Assembly (NCBI GenBank): GCA_012845835.1
Contig: JABAKD010000016.1
Location: forward strand, 23,962,053-24,026,052
From: Undaria pinnatifida
Lineage: Eukaryota > Sar > Phaeophyceae > Laminariales > Alariaceae
DNA: 64,000 nt
Reading direction: 5' to 3'
Part shown: positions 45,201 through 64,000 of the stretch, one piece after another
How the letters are laid out: the number at the start of each line of letters is the position of its first letter
How positions within the stretch are numbered: the first letter of the stretch is position 1
Program-made: the position numbers and the translations under genes
Notes under the pieces: generated by a model
What the model saw: the letters and a program-made list of their open reading frames with translations, nothing else
What the model was told of the DNA's origin: nothing
Database searches by the model: none

Positions 45201-48200
45201 CGTGCGTACATCGCAGACCTGCAGCGCAAACGTGATCACGAAAGCACGTCACCACACAAACAAGCAGAAACACGCGACAACGCAAACATCGCAAAAACGT
45301 AAACACACAAACACGCCAACACACAAAACACGCAAGCGGTAAATACCGTCTACTGTTGCAAACTACCGCCTACCTCGGTAAACTGCCTTCTACTTTTGTT
45401 TACTACCGGGTGCCGTCAACAGCCGTCTACCAACGCCGTCCGCCAACGCCGTCTGCCACTGCTCACGTCCGTCTACCTTCAAGGTCCTGTCAAAAGAAGT
45501 GGTGAGGATGTAGCCCGCGCCTCCCGCGTTTGACGAGAACTTGACGTCTCTGACCTGTGCCCGGTGCAAGCGAATGCTCTTGTGGTGCCGGAGGTCCGCA
45601 AGGCTGAACTGAGGCAAGAGGCAAAAGGGGCAGTATAATCGAAACATGCGGGTACCAAGTTTAGCCGTTTTACTTCTGCAAAGTGCATCACAAGCGCATC
45701 ACACAATTTTCAACTAGTTTGTCTCTAAAAACGTGGGTGCAGTGCTAAACGAGTCAAGTCGAGCGTGCCGGACAAAGCGAAAATAATCCCGACAGACACA
45801 CGGGCTGCAATTGACCTCTCAATTAGTTATCCCTCGACTTACGCTTCGAGCTTGAAAACAAACGCGAAATGCGTGTTCCATTGTACACGATGACACTTCT
45901 CAGCTATCTTTCGCACCTTGGTCACTCCGTGTGATGCGGACCCACGCGGTCCGCCGGCTTCTCCAAGTTCCTGGGAAACTAGCAACGCTCCAGCATTTTC
46001 GCCCGCAAATGCTGCCACCCTTCCCTCTCGAACGTCTTTCGAGAACAAGCGCTCGAACCGCACCCCCCGTCCTTGTTCACCGCTGTTGCTCCCTCTAATG
46101 CTGCTGCTACTGCTGCTACTGCTGCTGCTGTTGCTGCCAATACTGCTGCTGCCAATACTACACCGGCTGCTGCTACTGCTGTTGCTGTTGCCCCTGATGT
46201 TGCTCGCGGCCGCGTGCGATGACGATGGCTTCCCGTCCTCCCCGTCTACCACTCCTGCCCCTCCCTCGCCGCCGCCACCACCGCCACTACCACTGCCACT
46301 ACCACCGCTGCCGCCCTTGTTGCCATCGCAAACATTGGCGGTGCGCGACTCACCTCGCGAAGGCGACAGAGAGAGCGAGGAACGGCCAGGAAAAGGAAGA
46401 GGACAAACTAGACGAGAAAGAGGAGGTATATGCGGGGGCGGGCACAGCAGCGTTATCTCCCCTGCAGTCGAAGGAGGTTTTCTCGTCAGACACGCGGGGC
46501 CCGGTGCGGGGAACGCCCTCAGCGATCCTTGGCTTCCACCCGCGGGGATGGAGTAACCACACACCCCTCCTTTCCGATGCTCCACCCCAACCCCTCCTAG
46601 CTTGCGTCTGGCGTTGGTCTCAGCACCATCTTCCGCTGCCAGAGGCGCCGGTTGTTGTTGTTTTCGTTGTTGGTGGTGATGTTGTTGAAGCTGCTGCTGC
46701 CGTCGGAAACGCGAGAGTTGGTCCTCTAAGCTCGCGTTGCGGATGGATAGCTGCACGCTCTCCCTCTCGCTCTGGTTCACAAATGCACGTAGATTGTGGC
46801 ACGTAGGCGTGAAAGCGCACGTGAATTTTCAGACGCGGATGTGAGATCACGTATCACCTAAATGCAGGGGGTGAAAGATGGACGCCCGCGATTCTTCAGC
46901 GGGTACGGACAACAGATGGACAACCAAAATCTCTCTCTGCGGCTGTCTGCGTGCGAAGATACGAAATAGTTTTGCTATGTAGATCGATGTTGGTGACAGG
47001 GTGAAGACGAAAGCACAGTAGTTGTAGACGAACGCTCACGTCGTCAGACGTGAAAGGGGGCGGGGGTTGCGGCCGCATGTCGTGCAGCGCTGTAGTTTCT
47101 GCGGTTCGATGAAGGGGGGACTAGAGAAAGAGCCGATGGCGTACGCGGGAAGCACCTCCCCCTATCCCCTCCCAGCCTGTTTCCGGAGGTAAGTCTCTTG
47201 ACAAGAGCGTTTAATGGGCGAGAGGGCCTCTGCCACCCCAACCCATTTCACCTCACAACACACACTACTATTTGCAGGGATGTTTATCGGCAACGATTAG
47301 TAGAATAGTTTACGGATGACAGCAAAACTCCCCCCTCCCATCCATACTTCCATCACACAACATCACCACCTGCTTCCGAACACGAAATTGCTCCGTCGCA
47401 GGCGCTACGCGAATACAAGGAAGACACTTCCACCTTCTCCCCTCCCCACCCCCGCCCTAACCCTTACCCACCTGTTTTCGCAAACGCTTCTCTTCGTCGA
47501 GAGCGCTCCGCAGCGTCTCCAGCTCCCCCGTGTCCGTCGCGACGAGGTTTTGCAGGAAGAGAGGGATGACCCGAGCGCTTCCCTTAGGTCCTACCTTCGC
47601 ACCGCACTGGGGACAACTGCGTCTCTCCTAGAAAACGGAAACCGACACAATCGGACACGGGAAAGACTCGGCGAAAGAACAACGGTCATGGGAACCCCCC
47701 CCCCAGCAAAATAGAAACGGCAAGCACTCGCTATTGCTGCTACACGAGTCGCACCGCAGAAGTGCGTGGTATCTCTGTCCTGCACGAGCATGTATCCGCT
47801 CAACGACAGAAATGTACGCCGCCACTTTTCAGGGAATAGACTGTGAAAAATCGAGCAGCGGCCGCAATAGCTACATAAGCTACGCCAGCTACATAAACTA
47901 AATCACAGCGCGTAATTTAGTCATAAACAGTACCTTGAGCCATCTCTCGATGCACGACTGGCCGAACAAGTGGCCGCAGAGTAGGGTGCAGATCCTGGAG
48001 AGCGAAAGGGACAACAACAACAGCGTAGTAATCACTGCTACCATCACCAATAGCATCAGCATCAGCATCCTCATCATCATCGATAATATCGTCATGCCAT
48101 TGTGCCATAATCGGTACCATCAGCATCATCACAATCATCACCATCATTACCGCTACTAGCACGACGGCGTATGATGCTTTTGGTATCACAGCAGAAAATA

Positions 48201-50579
48201 CACAACACGATGTTATCAACTACTCGTCCAGCAGCCTAATACCTGTGCTTTCCTTTCGACGTCCAGGGGTCCAAGCACACGCTGCACCGCTCGCCATCCT
48301 GTCCATGCGACCCGTAATAAAAACAAACAGGGTGAAGGTAAACTGGTCAACAGGGTCAGGACAAAACAAATGGGATGGAAGGGCGAGGGGAACGAGGAGG
48401 GGGGGAGCTGGCCGGCACGATATTAGCTACCGCCAATGCCATTGCTTCCGCTGCTGCTGCTTCACGTGCACGTAATCCAAAGGGTGGACAGGCGAAGGGA
48501 GGATCGCAGGACTGCCACGCAGTAGCAGGGCTTCGTAGGTAGCGAGGATCAGAGGGCTGAACAGCAGGCAGCGAGGATCACAGGGCTGTGCAACAGGCGG
48601 CGATAATAACATGGCTACTACTCACAATACCAGGCCTCCGTTATCTCACCCGCGTTGCACTGAGTAGCAATATGGTTCGCGTCTGTGTGTTCCCAATAAT
48701 TGGTATTCGGTAACAAACGAGTCGTCACACGGACGTGTACTTCGGGCTATGGGCCACGTATTATATATACCAGGTAAATGGGCCGCGTACATTCCAGGTA
48801 TCTCAATACCTCTAGGATTCCACAACTTTGTGGATATTACCTTTTCGTGGTTTCGTGACATTGTGGATTATCGGCACAGATACAACAAATTCCTCATGGG
48901 CGCGTACTTTGCAGTTTGGACTCCGGACTAATTAGACACAGGCCTTCGGATCGAAGCAACACCGTCTCGCAGATTAACAAACGCGGTATTGCTAGCTGGA
49001 CATCAGTACACCAAAACAAAGCGAAAACTGTTGTCTCACCGCCGCCACCGTTTTTTTTCGCTTCTTTTTCGGTCGCTTGACGGCGCCCCCCTCTTCCTCG
49101 CTCGTTGGCGCCAGCCTTGCCACCGCCCCCACCACTTCCGCTTCCACCCCCGCTCCCGCCCCTGCGCTGGCTGTTGTGTTCGTGGAGTCGCTGAGGGGCT
49201 GGACCGGGATCTCCTCTGTTTCTTGTTCTTCTACCCCGTCTGTTGTCACCACTACCGCTGCTGGTGCTGCTAGTGCCGCGGCAGATGCTGTTGTCGCTGC
49301 TGCTAGTACTGTTGGCAGGGGGTAAGCAATATTGTGGATTGAGGTCGGGTGTGCTATTGTAAAGAGGCATGCCCACCACTAGCCTACTAAGTCAGTGACG
49401 AAGAGAAATACATATTGTGCCCGCAGTTTTCTGAAAGGTCATTTTTGCAGGATGCAATTTTTGATAGGTGCAAAATCCTTGTGGAGATAATGATTTGACA
49501 AGCCAGAAAACTATGGCACGAAATGTCCTTTTCTTAATGAAGGCTATTAATAGTTCTTCGTGCTACATAAAAGCCGTCAACACCGACCATGGCCGATCTA
49601 CTCGGTATGAAAGCTTGGGAATAACTCATGGCGGCGAAGGTGAGGGTCAACGAGCCGTACATGCGAGTCCATGAGGACGCCCTCGATTCTCTGAACTACC
49701 GAGGTGCCATGCCATGCCCTCATTGAACGGTTCCGACACAACGACACAGTATTAATACGTGGTACTTACTGGTATCGGGTGTCGACCCACGAATACTTGC
49801 GTGCTGACAATTTTCAACTACGGCCCGCTGCTTATTCGTCTGTTCAGCGGCAAACTGCCCGCCACATGTGCACTGCGCACTGACTGCCGTGTCGTACTGC
49901 TGTACTGCTGTACGATATCCCCAGGGACCTCGTACTTCGTACTGAGTGCTTATTGAAAGCCGGGACGGCTCAAAAGCTACCCCTAGGGTACGAAATATTT
50001 GAAATTTGAAATTTGAAATACGACGCGGTCCGACAGATCGCAGCAGGACCGCAGCAAAGCTCATACAAAAAACGCAAAACAATAGTAATATTTGGGCTTT
50101 CTGCCCGCCGCACCTGTTTCACCTACCACGGTCCTCGACAAGGGGGCGTGACGGCCGTGTCCCCGACTAGCAACATCCTCTGTTGGGCGGTTTCCACCGG
50201 ACTCGGACGTGACATTCCCCTCAGTAGCATCACCCAGATCCACAGCAGCATCGTCCACAGCCCCGGCATGGAGCGGCAACTCCTCCCTTCCCTCCTGTTG
50301 CTGGTGGCTTTCAGAGGAATTTTCTTGTCCTGCTGCCTCGCCTTGCTCACCCGCACCCATACCACCTTGCCTTAGCTGGCCGTGGGAAGGGCTACCATCA
50401 CCATCCTCGGTGTGCATACTATCCGTAGTCGCAGGTAGTGGTGTCATCAAAGACTGTCCATGTTGCGCTCGTGGTGATGCTGTGTTGGTGCTGGTGGCGG
50501 GGTCACCTGTCACACTTGTCTCAGTCGGCGACCATGCCACTGGAAGCGTGAGATCGATCAGACCGGATGCAGATTCCAT
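42272..50579 (-). CDS. RFWD3: RFWD3-like E3 ubiquitin ligase (RING + WD40), 12 exons
   Basis: Exons on the minus strand: 50579-50114, 49308-49040, 48298-48243, 47994-47934, 47627-47472, 46771-45917, 45608-45477, 45218-45126, 44695-44402, 44109-43678, 43363-43265, 42436-42272; 1025 residues, all junction phases agree. Residues 1-232 are disordered and acidic, then a basic nuclear signal KRPKKKRKK (233-241). RING 250-292: C250, C253, C270, H272, C278, C289, C292 (ERCSVCLDPW, CGHLFGQSCIERWL, CPQC); Gly275 stands where many RINGs have Cys/His. A coiled coil follows (about 315-370). WD40-type repeats run from about 590 to the end (HRAQVRDVKFSS, LLFDLRS, GDLLVAGGDEGTNA, WIWDAASG). In animals RFWD3 ubiquitinates RPA and RAD51 at damaged DNA. 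The protein is longer than the 774-residue human one because of low-complexity inserts. Intron 8 has a GC donor. The exon 9/10 junction is the least certain. Confidence 0.87.
45124..45125 (-). other. GC splice donor, RFWD3-like intron 8
   Basis: The exon ends CAG at 45126 and the intron begins GCAAGA. It joins WSCQWSATNPSQ to MFCGVVDSTRTAAVLLFDLR, which follows the order of the RFWD3 WD40 region without a gap. The donor hexamer is the same as in DOMON intron 5. Confidence 0.75.
46088..46200 (-). repeat. Coding triplet repeat in RFWD3-like exon 6
   Basis: CTG/TGC-rich triplets (plus strand) inside the 855-bp exon 6. On the coding strand they give runs of Ser, Asn and Gly (SSSSSSSSSS, SSIGSNSS). 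The frame stays open through the repeat and resumes conserved residues at about FERLFSKDVREGRVAAF. Confidence 0.8.
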
Positions 50580-51298
50580 CGGAAAGGGGAACTGGTGGAG
50601 GTAAAGATCCCCAAACTCGAGTTTATGCACGTCCAGGCTCTCTAAGAGTAGAGAGTATCCGGAGCGTTTTGGAGTACTCGGATACTCGTGCTGTAGGTCT
50701 CTTGCTCTGCTGCTTGCTGCTGTGCCTTTGCGTCGGAGCAGCAATACCAATACTGCTGCAGGACGCAGAGAGGTGTGCGAAATCAAACTCCAAACATAAC
50801 GGGCGAATTTGTTCGGATGGAGTTTCTTCTCCGCGGCTCTGCGCTTAGCACCACAAGCCGTGGTCCATAGCGGGTTGGTCGCTCACTGACAATAAAGGTC
50901 CGCTTCCCCTCTCCAACAAAGCCCGGGCGTAACACACAGCACACAGTACACACTGACTGTGACGGAGTGTGGGCACCGTCAGCGTCGAGAGGGGACTTCA
51001 AATCTCAAGTATCCCCTAGGCAAACAAGCCTTCTGGAGAATACTAAACCCTCGTATCGGATTTCTGCAGATTGCGAGAATACTCCCACCACCATCTAGGC
51101 TGAGCTAGGGCAGCGTAGAGCAACACATTGTCAAGGACGTAGCTCTTGCCGTTACCTATCGTTAACTCGCACGGTTGGCTCTCAGGTAGACCGAACTTGC
51201 CTTCGTGGCACGAATTGCACGGCAATAGCAGGCGGCGAGCAGGCGGGAGTCTCAGAGGGTACTTGTTCTTTAGAGAGCACACCTAGCCGTTCCAAGCG
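50580..51298. promoter_or_regulatory. Candidate bidirectional promoter, RFWD3-like / RPT6
   Basis: 719 bp separate the two divergent start codons. No conserved open frame occupies the gap. A 9-bp inverted repeat (GAGTATCCG at 50653-50661, CGGATACTC at 50679-50687) encloses another palindrome (GAGTACTC, 50672-50679), 74 bp upstream of the RFWD3-like ATG. No clear TATA box on either side. Both genes act in ubiquitin-dependent proteolysis, so shared control is plausible but inferred. Confidence 0.5.
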
Positions 51299-59011
<7,713 letters not shown>

Positions 59012-60889
59012 TCATTATGCACCGCTCTGGGAGTTCCATTCCGAGGAATCGTGTTTTTCTTGAGGGGGAAGGGCGGGGCAGTGTACCCGCGTTGCGTGTT
59101 GATTGTAGGCTTCGACGACGACTGTTAAAACGGTTGATGCGCGTTCGTTGGCTTTCTGCTTACGCTCGCGGGGCATGCCATTCGAATGCCCGAAGAGTTA
59201 ACCGCGCGATTTTCTGTGGGTGGAGGGATTCAGGGGTCGAGGCCACGTTCCAGGTTTTTGGTTTACTTTTCGTGGCCTTCCTAAAGATGTTCGCTGGTGA
59301 GGCCTCGGAAGACAAGCCGTATTTTGCGACCAGTTGTGGGCAGTATTGCTCGTTGGCAGAGGAGAAGAGCAATGACGAGCGGCGGGTTTGCCTTTGATTT
59401 CTGTCCCGGATGATTTTCTGTCCCAGTCTCCCCTTGACAAAGGGAACGTGTCAAAATGAAGCTGTCTTGGAAAGGTCGCCTACGCATACTGTTTCTATGG
59501 GCAACGCCCATATATTTTGGGTATTCCAACTGCAGTGGTACTGCTGCTGCTGGTGCGCGGTTGTATTGGTGATACTTTAATCTAATAAGATTACGAAATA
59601 GCTCCGCTTTGTTCCTTGCTTTAATCCAAACGCTTTTTATTAGGTAAAGGCTGATATCGGTTCGACGTTTGGAGTGATGGACAAGCGAAAGTTTTCTTGT
59701 GGCACGAAAATGACCTTGGTTTTTGAAAGCCGAAGCAATAATTGATGGTGCCGCTTGGGGGAAGACTGACGATGACAATGATAGCCTTGACACCCGCACA
59801 CGCCTCTCTAGGTCACGGGTACCTTCTGTCATACACTATGAGCGTGCAGTACAAAGACGTCTTTCTAAAAATGGCTCTGGGTGTAGATTCGTTGTACACG
59901 TCCCTCCTGTTGGTGCAAGAGATTAAGATGCCCTAGCTGGCTAATCTTGAAGGTGTCAAGGCTTTCCAAGCAATTCCCTTGCCCCTCTTGGTGCCATATC
60001 ATATGACAACTGATACCCAGGTACCTGGTATATTTTGAGACGTAAACATGAGAGCAGAATGTTAGATTCCTCGGGAGGAGCCCAGTGCCAGCATCGCTGC
60101 ACACCCGGCTCGGTAGATGGACCAGAATCAATTAGAGAGAAGAGACTGACATCATTACATGCACGTAGTCGGCGACGGTTTCAGGTCTCATGCTGTTACA
60201 TGTCGTGGTCCGAGTAACAACATGTAACCCTGCGCATCTGCACAGTACCAGTATGTAGCTGGGCATTGGGCATGCGCCTGCCCCAAACGTCACGATTCTC
60301 TGAATTTTTGTTAATAGATTATCTGAGTTGGGCCTTGGACTCAAAACTCGTCGGTTGCGATTGCATACGCATCTAAAGGTCCAGCTCAATGCCCAGCGTT
60401 CGAAAGGGCTGCTGTTTATCCTCCCCCCTGCCGACCCCACATACGGCTGTACCCTGGTACCACATTCGTTCATGGTGTCCATGCACATGCATGCATCGTT
60501 CACGACGTCATGTCCCATGTGCCCTGTGCGGTACCGCGTCCTTGTGTATGCGATAAGTAGTCGTGCCTCTTTGTCCCCCCCCCCCCCATCCCCCATCGCA
60601 GACCTGATCCGGAGATTGATCACAGTTCCCCTCGAAATGTGCTCCTACTCTAGGCCGTGGACCTGTTGCCTCCACCATCGCTGTTACCACGTTACCCATG
60701 CAACCTGCAACCAACCAACCAGGCGAAAAACATGAAAACATGCCAGGCTTGGAATGTTGTACGACCCCGCATTCTTATGCCTTGCAATCTCTGTTGGAAA
60801 CCCCACTTTTCACGCTGAGGGCTTTGGGCTTGAGAGCACCGCTGTGGTACTACTGCTGAGGCACCAACAGCGATCTAGCAGCGGCCAAC
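59012..60889. other. 3' flank of RPT6; no gene recognised
   Basis: 1.9 kb of unique sequence with frames of up to about 180 codons on the minus strand (59832-59281). No domain, signal peptide or coherent splice structure. Confidence 0.4.
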
Positions 60890-61417
60890 ATGATGGGCTG
60901 GTCACAGCTCTTCCATTGCCTAGCGCTCGCGCTCTCCCTCCAGCCAGCCCTCGGGCTTCTCTCGCCTAAGGCGTGCCTCTCGCGCAGCGCACAGCGGCAA
61001 CCCAGCAACACGCTGACCCGACGTTGCAGCAGCTCCCTCCGCGCTCGGCCTACGCGTCGATTACCGCCAGCACTTACCGCACGGCAGCAGCCGCAACATC
61101 GATCACACCAACACCACCGCTGCCCGTTGGCCCAGTCAGTATCAACAGCGGGGTCCCTAGGAAGCTTGTCGAGCGGCGATGTCGATGCCTTTCAGAGAAG
61201 TGCGAGACGACGAGGCGGCTCTGCCTGGTCGACCACCGCGTTGTCGCTAGCGGCTGGGAACGGGGTGCCGGGAGAAGGTGTAGATGGCACCGAGGGGGGT
61301 GCGGGCAAGGACGGTTGGCGGCAGCGCATGGTCCGAACCATTGTGTCTGTGTTTCTCAGGATGAGGGGAGTGGTGGCTGCTTTGGGGGCGAGGCTGGGGC
61401 TAGGTGGGTCGAGCAAG
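60890..61417 (+). CDS. Possible first exon, signal peptide plus transit-like region
   Basis: A plus-strand frame from an ATG at 60890 (second Met at 60893) runs 176 codons to a good donor, AAG|GTAAGA. Residues 1-22 are a typical signal peptide (SQLFHCLALALSLQPALG) followed by LLSPKA. The next 80 residues are rich in Arg, Ser, Thr and Pro and poor in acids, as in bipartite plastid-targeting sequences of stramenopiles. The last part contains WRQRMVRTIVSVFLRMRGVV, possibly amphipathic. I could not assemble the following exons: hydrophobic pieces near 62279-62350 and 62698-62816 (VPAAIAAVVVHVVAVTIGW, donor TGG|GTAGGT) are candidates but lie in a repeat-bounded segment. No family recognised. Confidence 0.4.
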
Positions 61418-61970
61418 GTAAGAGACTGCCACGTGCGGTCTACAGCAGTAGTAGTAGCACTGACGGCCTGACATGCTTGCTTCGTGCTCTGGCCGAGAAC
61501 GCACAACGGCGCAAGACTGCTGGCGTTCATGCAAACGACCGAGACCGAATTGAAGCACTCTTTGTGGTCGTTATTAAGAGCACCCTGGCCTGCTGCTGTG
61601 CATGTGCGTGATGTATGGTATCGCGCAGACCTACAGCAGTATTGTTGTTTTTGGTATACACAACGCAGGCCTTGGCAACACAGCCTACTGCAGTATGGAT
61701 ATGCATGCCCCCGCAACAATACAGGCGGGCGGGTCTTCGTACCGTAAAACAACGCAGATCGTACAACGCAATCATTTTACCAGGTGCTCGTACGAGGTAC
61801 GAATACACCTGTATAATACCTCGTACGTATCATACGAGGCTACAGCATCATACCATGCGAGGCATCACAACGCAGACCTTCTGCTTACAAGGTATCATTG
61901 TTGTACTGCTGCACGAGTATAGTGCTGCCGCCAGGAATCGCGCTGCAGGATATTTGTAATTGCCATCAAT

Positions 61971-63064
61971 AGACACTTATAAAACTCAGAGGAGTGCGAT
62001 ATTTCGGATCTTCAACCCAAATTCTACATCGCGATTTGCGATTTCGCAAACCACCCGATATAAAACTCAATATCGCCTTTTCTTCCAGGAGTACATGAGA
62101 TATAAAACTCGGGTTATGTGCCAAGATACGAACAAATTCGGTGACAATCCCGTAGCCCTCGGTCAGCTCCTCACTCCTCACAACACACACAGCACATCGC
62201 TGGTCGAAGGACGTGGCTGCTGCTGCTGCTGTAGCTGCTGCTCCCGGTAGCTCGGCAAGCATCAGCGCCTGCATCTATCATGACTTTGGCTCTTGGCATG
62301 AACGATGCCGCAGCGCAGACATGGCTCGCGCTCGTGGTGAGACACATTGTCAAAGCTTGTGCCTACGCGACGCTGGCGGGCATCGGTATCTCGCTACTCC
62401 CACGACGTATAATCTACAGCAGTAGTAATGCTCGTTAGATCTCTCAGCTTCCGGCTGATGTTGCCGTGGATAGAGCCCACACCAGAACCCATGGCATCAG
62501 CGACGGCATTGAAATGTTGCGGCTGCCATGTGTTGCCTCCTCCCCTCTGTGCGTCCTTCGCGCCAACCGCTAACCGCTTGTTGCCGGGTTGGGGGCATAC
62601 CTCTACTCCGTCACAAATCCGTCCATGGGTGGAGCACTGGATGTTGTGGTGGTGCCTCTGAATCCGGGCATCTCGGGCATCCGCCCCTCCCCAGCCACGG
62701 GAGCACCCACCTGCTGTGTGTATTCAACCCCGTCCCCGCGGCCATCGCTGCTGTTGTTGTCCATGTTGTCGCGGTGACGATCGGATGGTATCGTGGAGAA
62801 GCAAGCCTTGTGTGGGTAGGTACGTGTTTTCCGGGGCGTGTCCAATCCTGTCTGTCAGTAATTCTGGCTCTACTCAACAAAAAGAACATTAAAAATCGCG
62901 ATGGGGAAAAAAAGCCCTGTGCGATTTTTCGCACTTGGGTTGTGTTTTGCGGACCACAGGTCGCGAAAATATCGCAATTTCCGGCACGCGTATAAAACTT
63001 CAGGTGCGCATAATTTGGCTCTAAACACCCAAAATCGCGATTTTTTTGAGTTTTATAAGTGTCT
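61971..63064. mobile_element. Candidate DNA transposon with 18-bp terminal inverted repeats
   Basis: The left end AGACACTTATAAAACTCA (61971-61988) and right end TGAGTTTTATAAGTGTCT (63047-63064) are perfect inverted repeats. Both are flanked by AAT, a possible 3-bp target duplication (or TA if the ends start one base in). Near both ends there are further ATAAAACT and TCGCGAT words (62025-62115, 62895-63040). The interior (62200-62830) is GC-rich and contains open hydrophobic frames but no transposase motif. Total length 1094 bp. It could be a non-autonomous element that has picked up host sequence, or a chance pair of repeats. Confidence 0.5.
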
Positions 63065-64000
63065 AATGTGTCGGTTTGTCGTGATTGATGACAAAGAAAT
63101 GGCCGGTCTGGTGGCTTTCTTTTCCGAGTTGTTGGTCGGCGATCTCGGAATCGGCTTGAGCTACGAAGTAGCTCGACCAGGGTCCTTATTGGTTGGCGTG
63201 GTGTGTACTACGTAGAAACTCGCATGTAAATCATGGTTATGCTAACTGTAACGCAGGCCCACTGCTTTTAGTTGAACGCGGACATGTTGTTTTAATAGGT
63301 CTATCATATTGCTGTAGTAGAACGCAGGTCTACTTCACTAAAAAAAAATGCATCAAGCACGTTAGCGGTGAGCATGATCAATTCAAGGTTCGATATGCAT
63401 CTTCCCAAGCCGCGTGATACTCCTGTCGCGTGTTTGTACTCTTTGAAGATATGAAGATAGATGAATTCCCTAGATTTTGTCAAGGGCGATTTCGGTAATA
63501 CGTACCTGCTATATCACAACGCTCGCTTAGTGTACGTAGCGTGACGTTCACCGTCCATACGCGTACTTGGCCGTCTGCGCTGTAGACGTGATTATCGATT
63601 ACTGCTGTCATACGGCTACCGCATGATACTACGTAAGTGCGAGGTCTACATTTTTTATTTATTTTAGCATTAGCAGATTCCATCTCGCTTTTGTGGTTTT
63701 AAACGCCTCAAACTTGACTTGTCTTGGCGTACCTTGCCACTCTCCTTGCGCCTTTCGCTCTCGCCCTCTCGCCTTTCCCTTTTCGCTGTCATTCGTGTCC
63801 TTCTGTACGACTCGAAAAAAAGGGGGGTCCTTCTAACCGTTCGCTATTTAGGGGAGTCGGTACAAAAAACGGCTCTCGACAAACGGCGAAGGGTAAGTCG
63901 TCGCGCGGTCGCCTGGTGTTGACGCGACTGCTGACGAAGAAAACGGCCCTGCTGTTGGCGATAATTGCGGTAGCGATCGCTGCAAGATTCGTCTCAGCGC
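63065..64000. other. Window end; possible partial exon at edge
   Basis: No complete gene. A plus-strand frame near 63905-64000 reads RLVLTRLLTKKTALLLAIIA and continues hydrophobically to the window end. It could be the membrane anchor of a gene that continues outside. No start codon is seen in that frame. Confidence 0.25.

Overview
The window looks like nuclear DNA of an intron-rich stramenopile, most consistent with a brown alga of the Ectocarpus type. That is an inference from gene structure, repeat load and GC level; no marker gene proves it. No bacterial operons, intact tRNA genes or rRNA genes are visible. Most long open frames are chance readings of GC-rich or triplet-repeat DNA, so the genes below were built exon by exon from protein-family landmarks joined at splice sites with matching phase.

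Three complete multi-exon genes can be assembled. (1) On the minus strand, 27408 to 9793, 11 exons encode a 579-residue secretory-pathway membrane protein with a signal peptide, two tandem DOMON domains and a C-terminal cytochrome b561 core carrying four histidines. (2) On the minus strand, 50579 to 42272, 12 exons encode a 1025-residue RING plus WD40 protein of the RFWD3 E3 ubiquitin ligase family. (3) On the plus strand, 51299 to 59011, seven exons encode the 418-residue 26S proteasome ATPase RPT6 (PSMC5). Genes 2 and 3 are divergent, with start codons about 720 bp apart, so a ubiquitin ligase and a proteasome ATPase may share one promoter region. A possible first exon of a plastid-targeted or secreted protein lies at 60890-61417.

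The rest is repeats and transposon debris. 1-9 kb holds fragments of a retroelement with a Gag-like glycine/arginine-rich protein, plus two copies of a small tRNA-derived SINE. 9.8-27.4 kb is the DOMON gene, whose introns hold a second, ~300-bp tRNA-derived SINE family, triplet repeats and two blocks of densely repeated short palindromes. 28.9-31.6 kb is a patchwork of three interlocking repeat families with long poly-G runs. 32.5-38 kb holds two degenerate LINEs on the minus strand. 38.2-41.6 kb holds a CATGGCA-rich block and a 2.2-kb degenerate minisatellite. 42.3-59.0 kb is the ubiquitin-proteasome pair, with a third LINE in RPT6 intron 4. 59-64 kb is mostly unassigned and includes a 1.1-kb candidate DNA transposon with perfect 18-bp terminal inverted repeats.

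Among the 27 introns of the three genes, 23 are phase 0 and three use GC-AG splice sites. One of these GC-AG introns, in RPT6, is stop-free and a multiple of three long.
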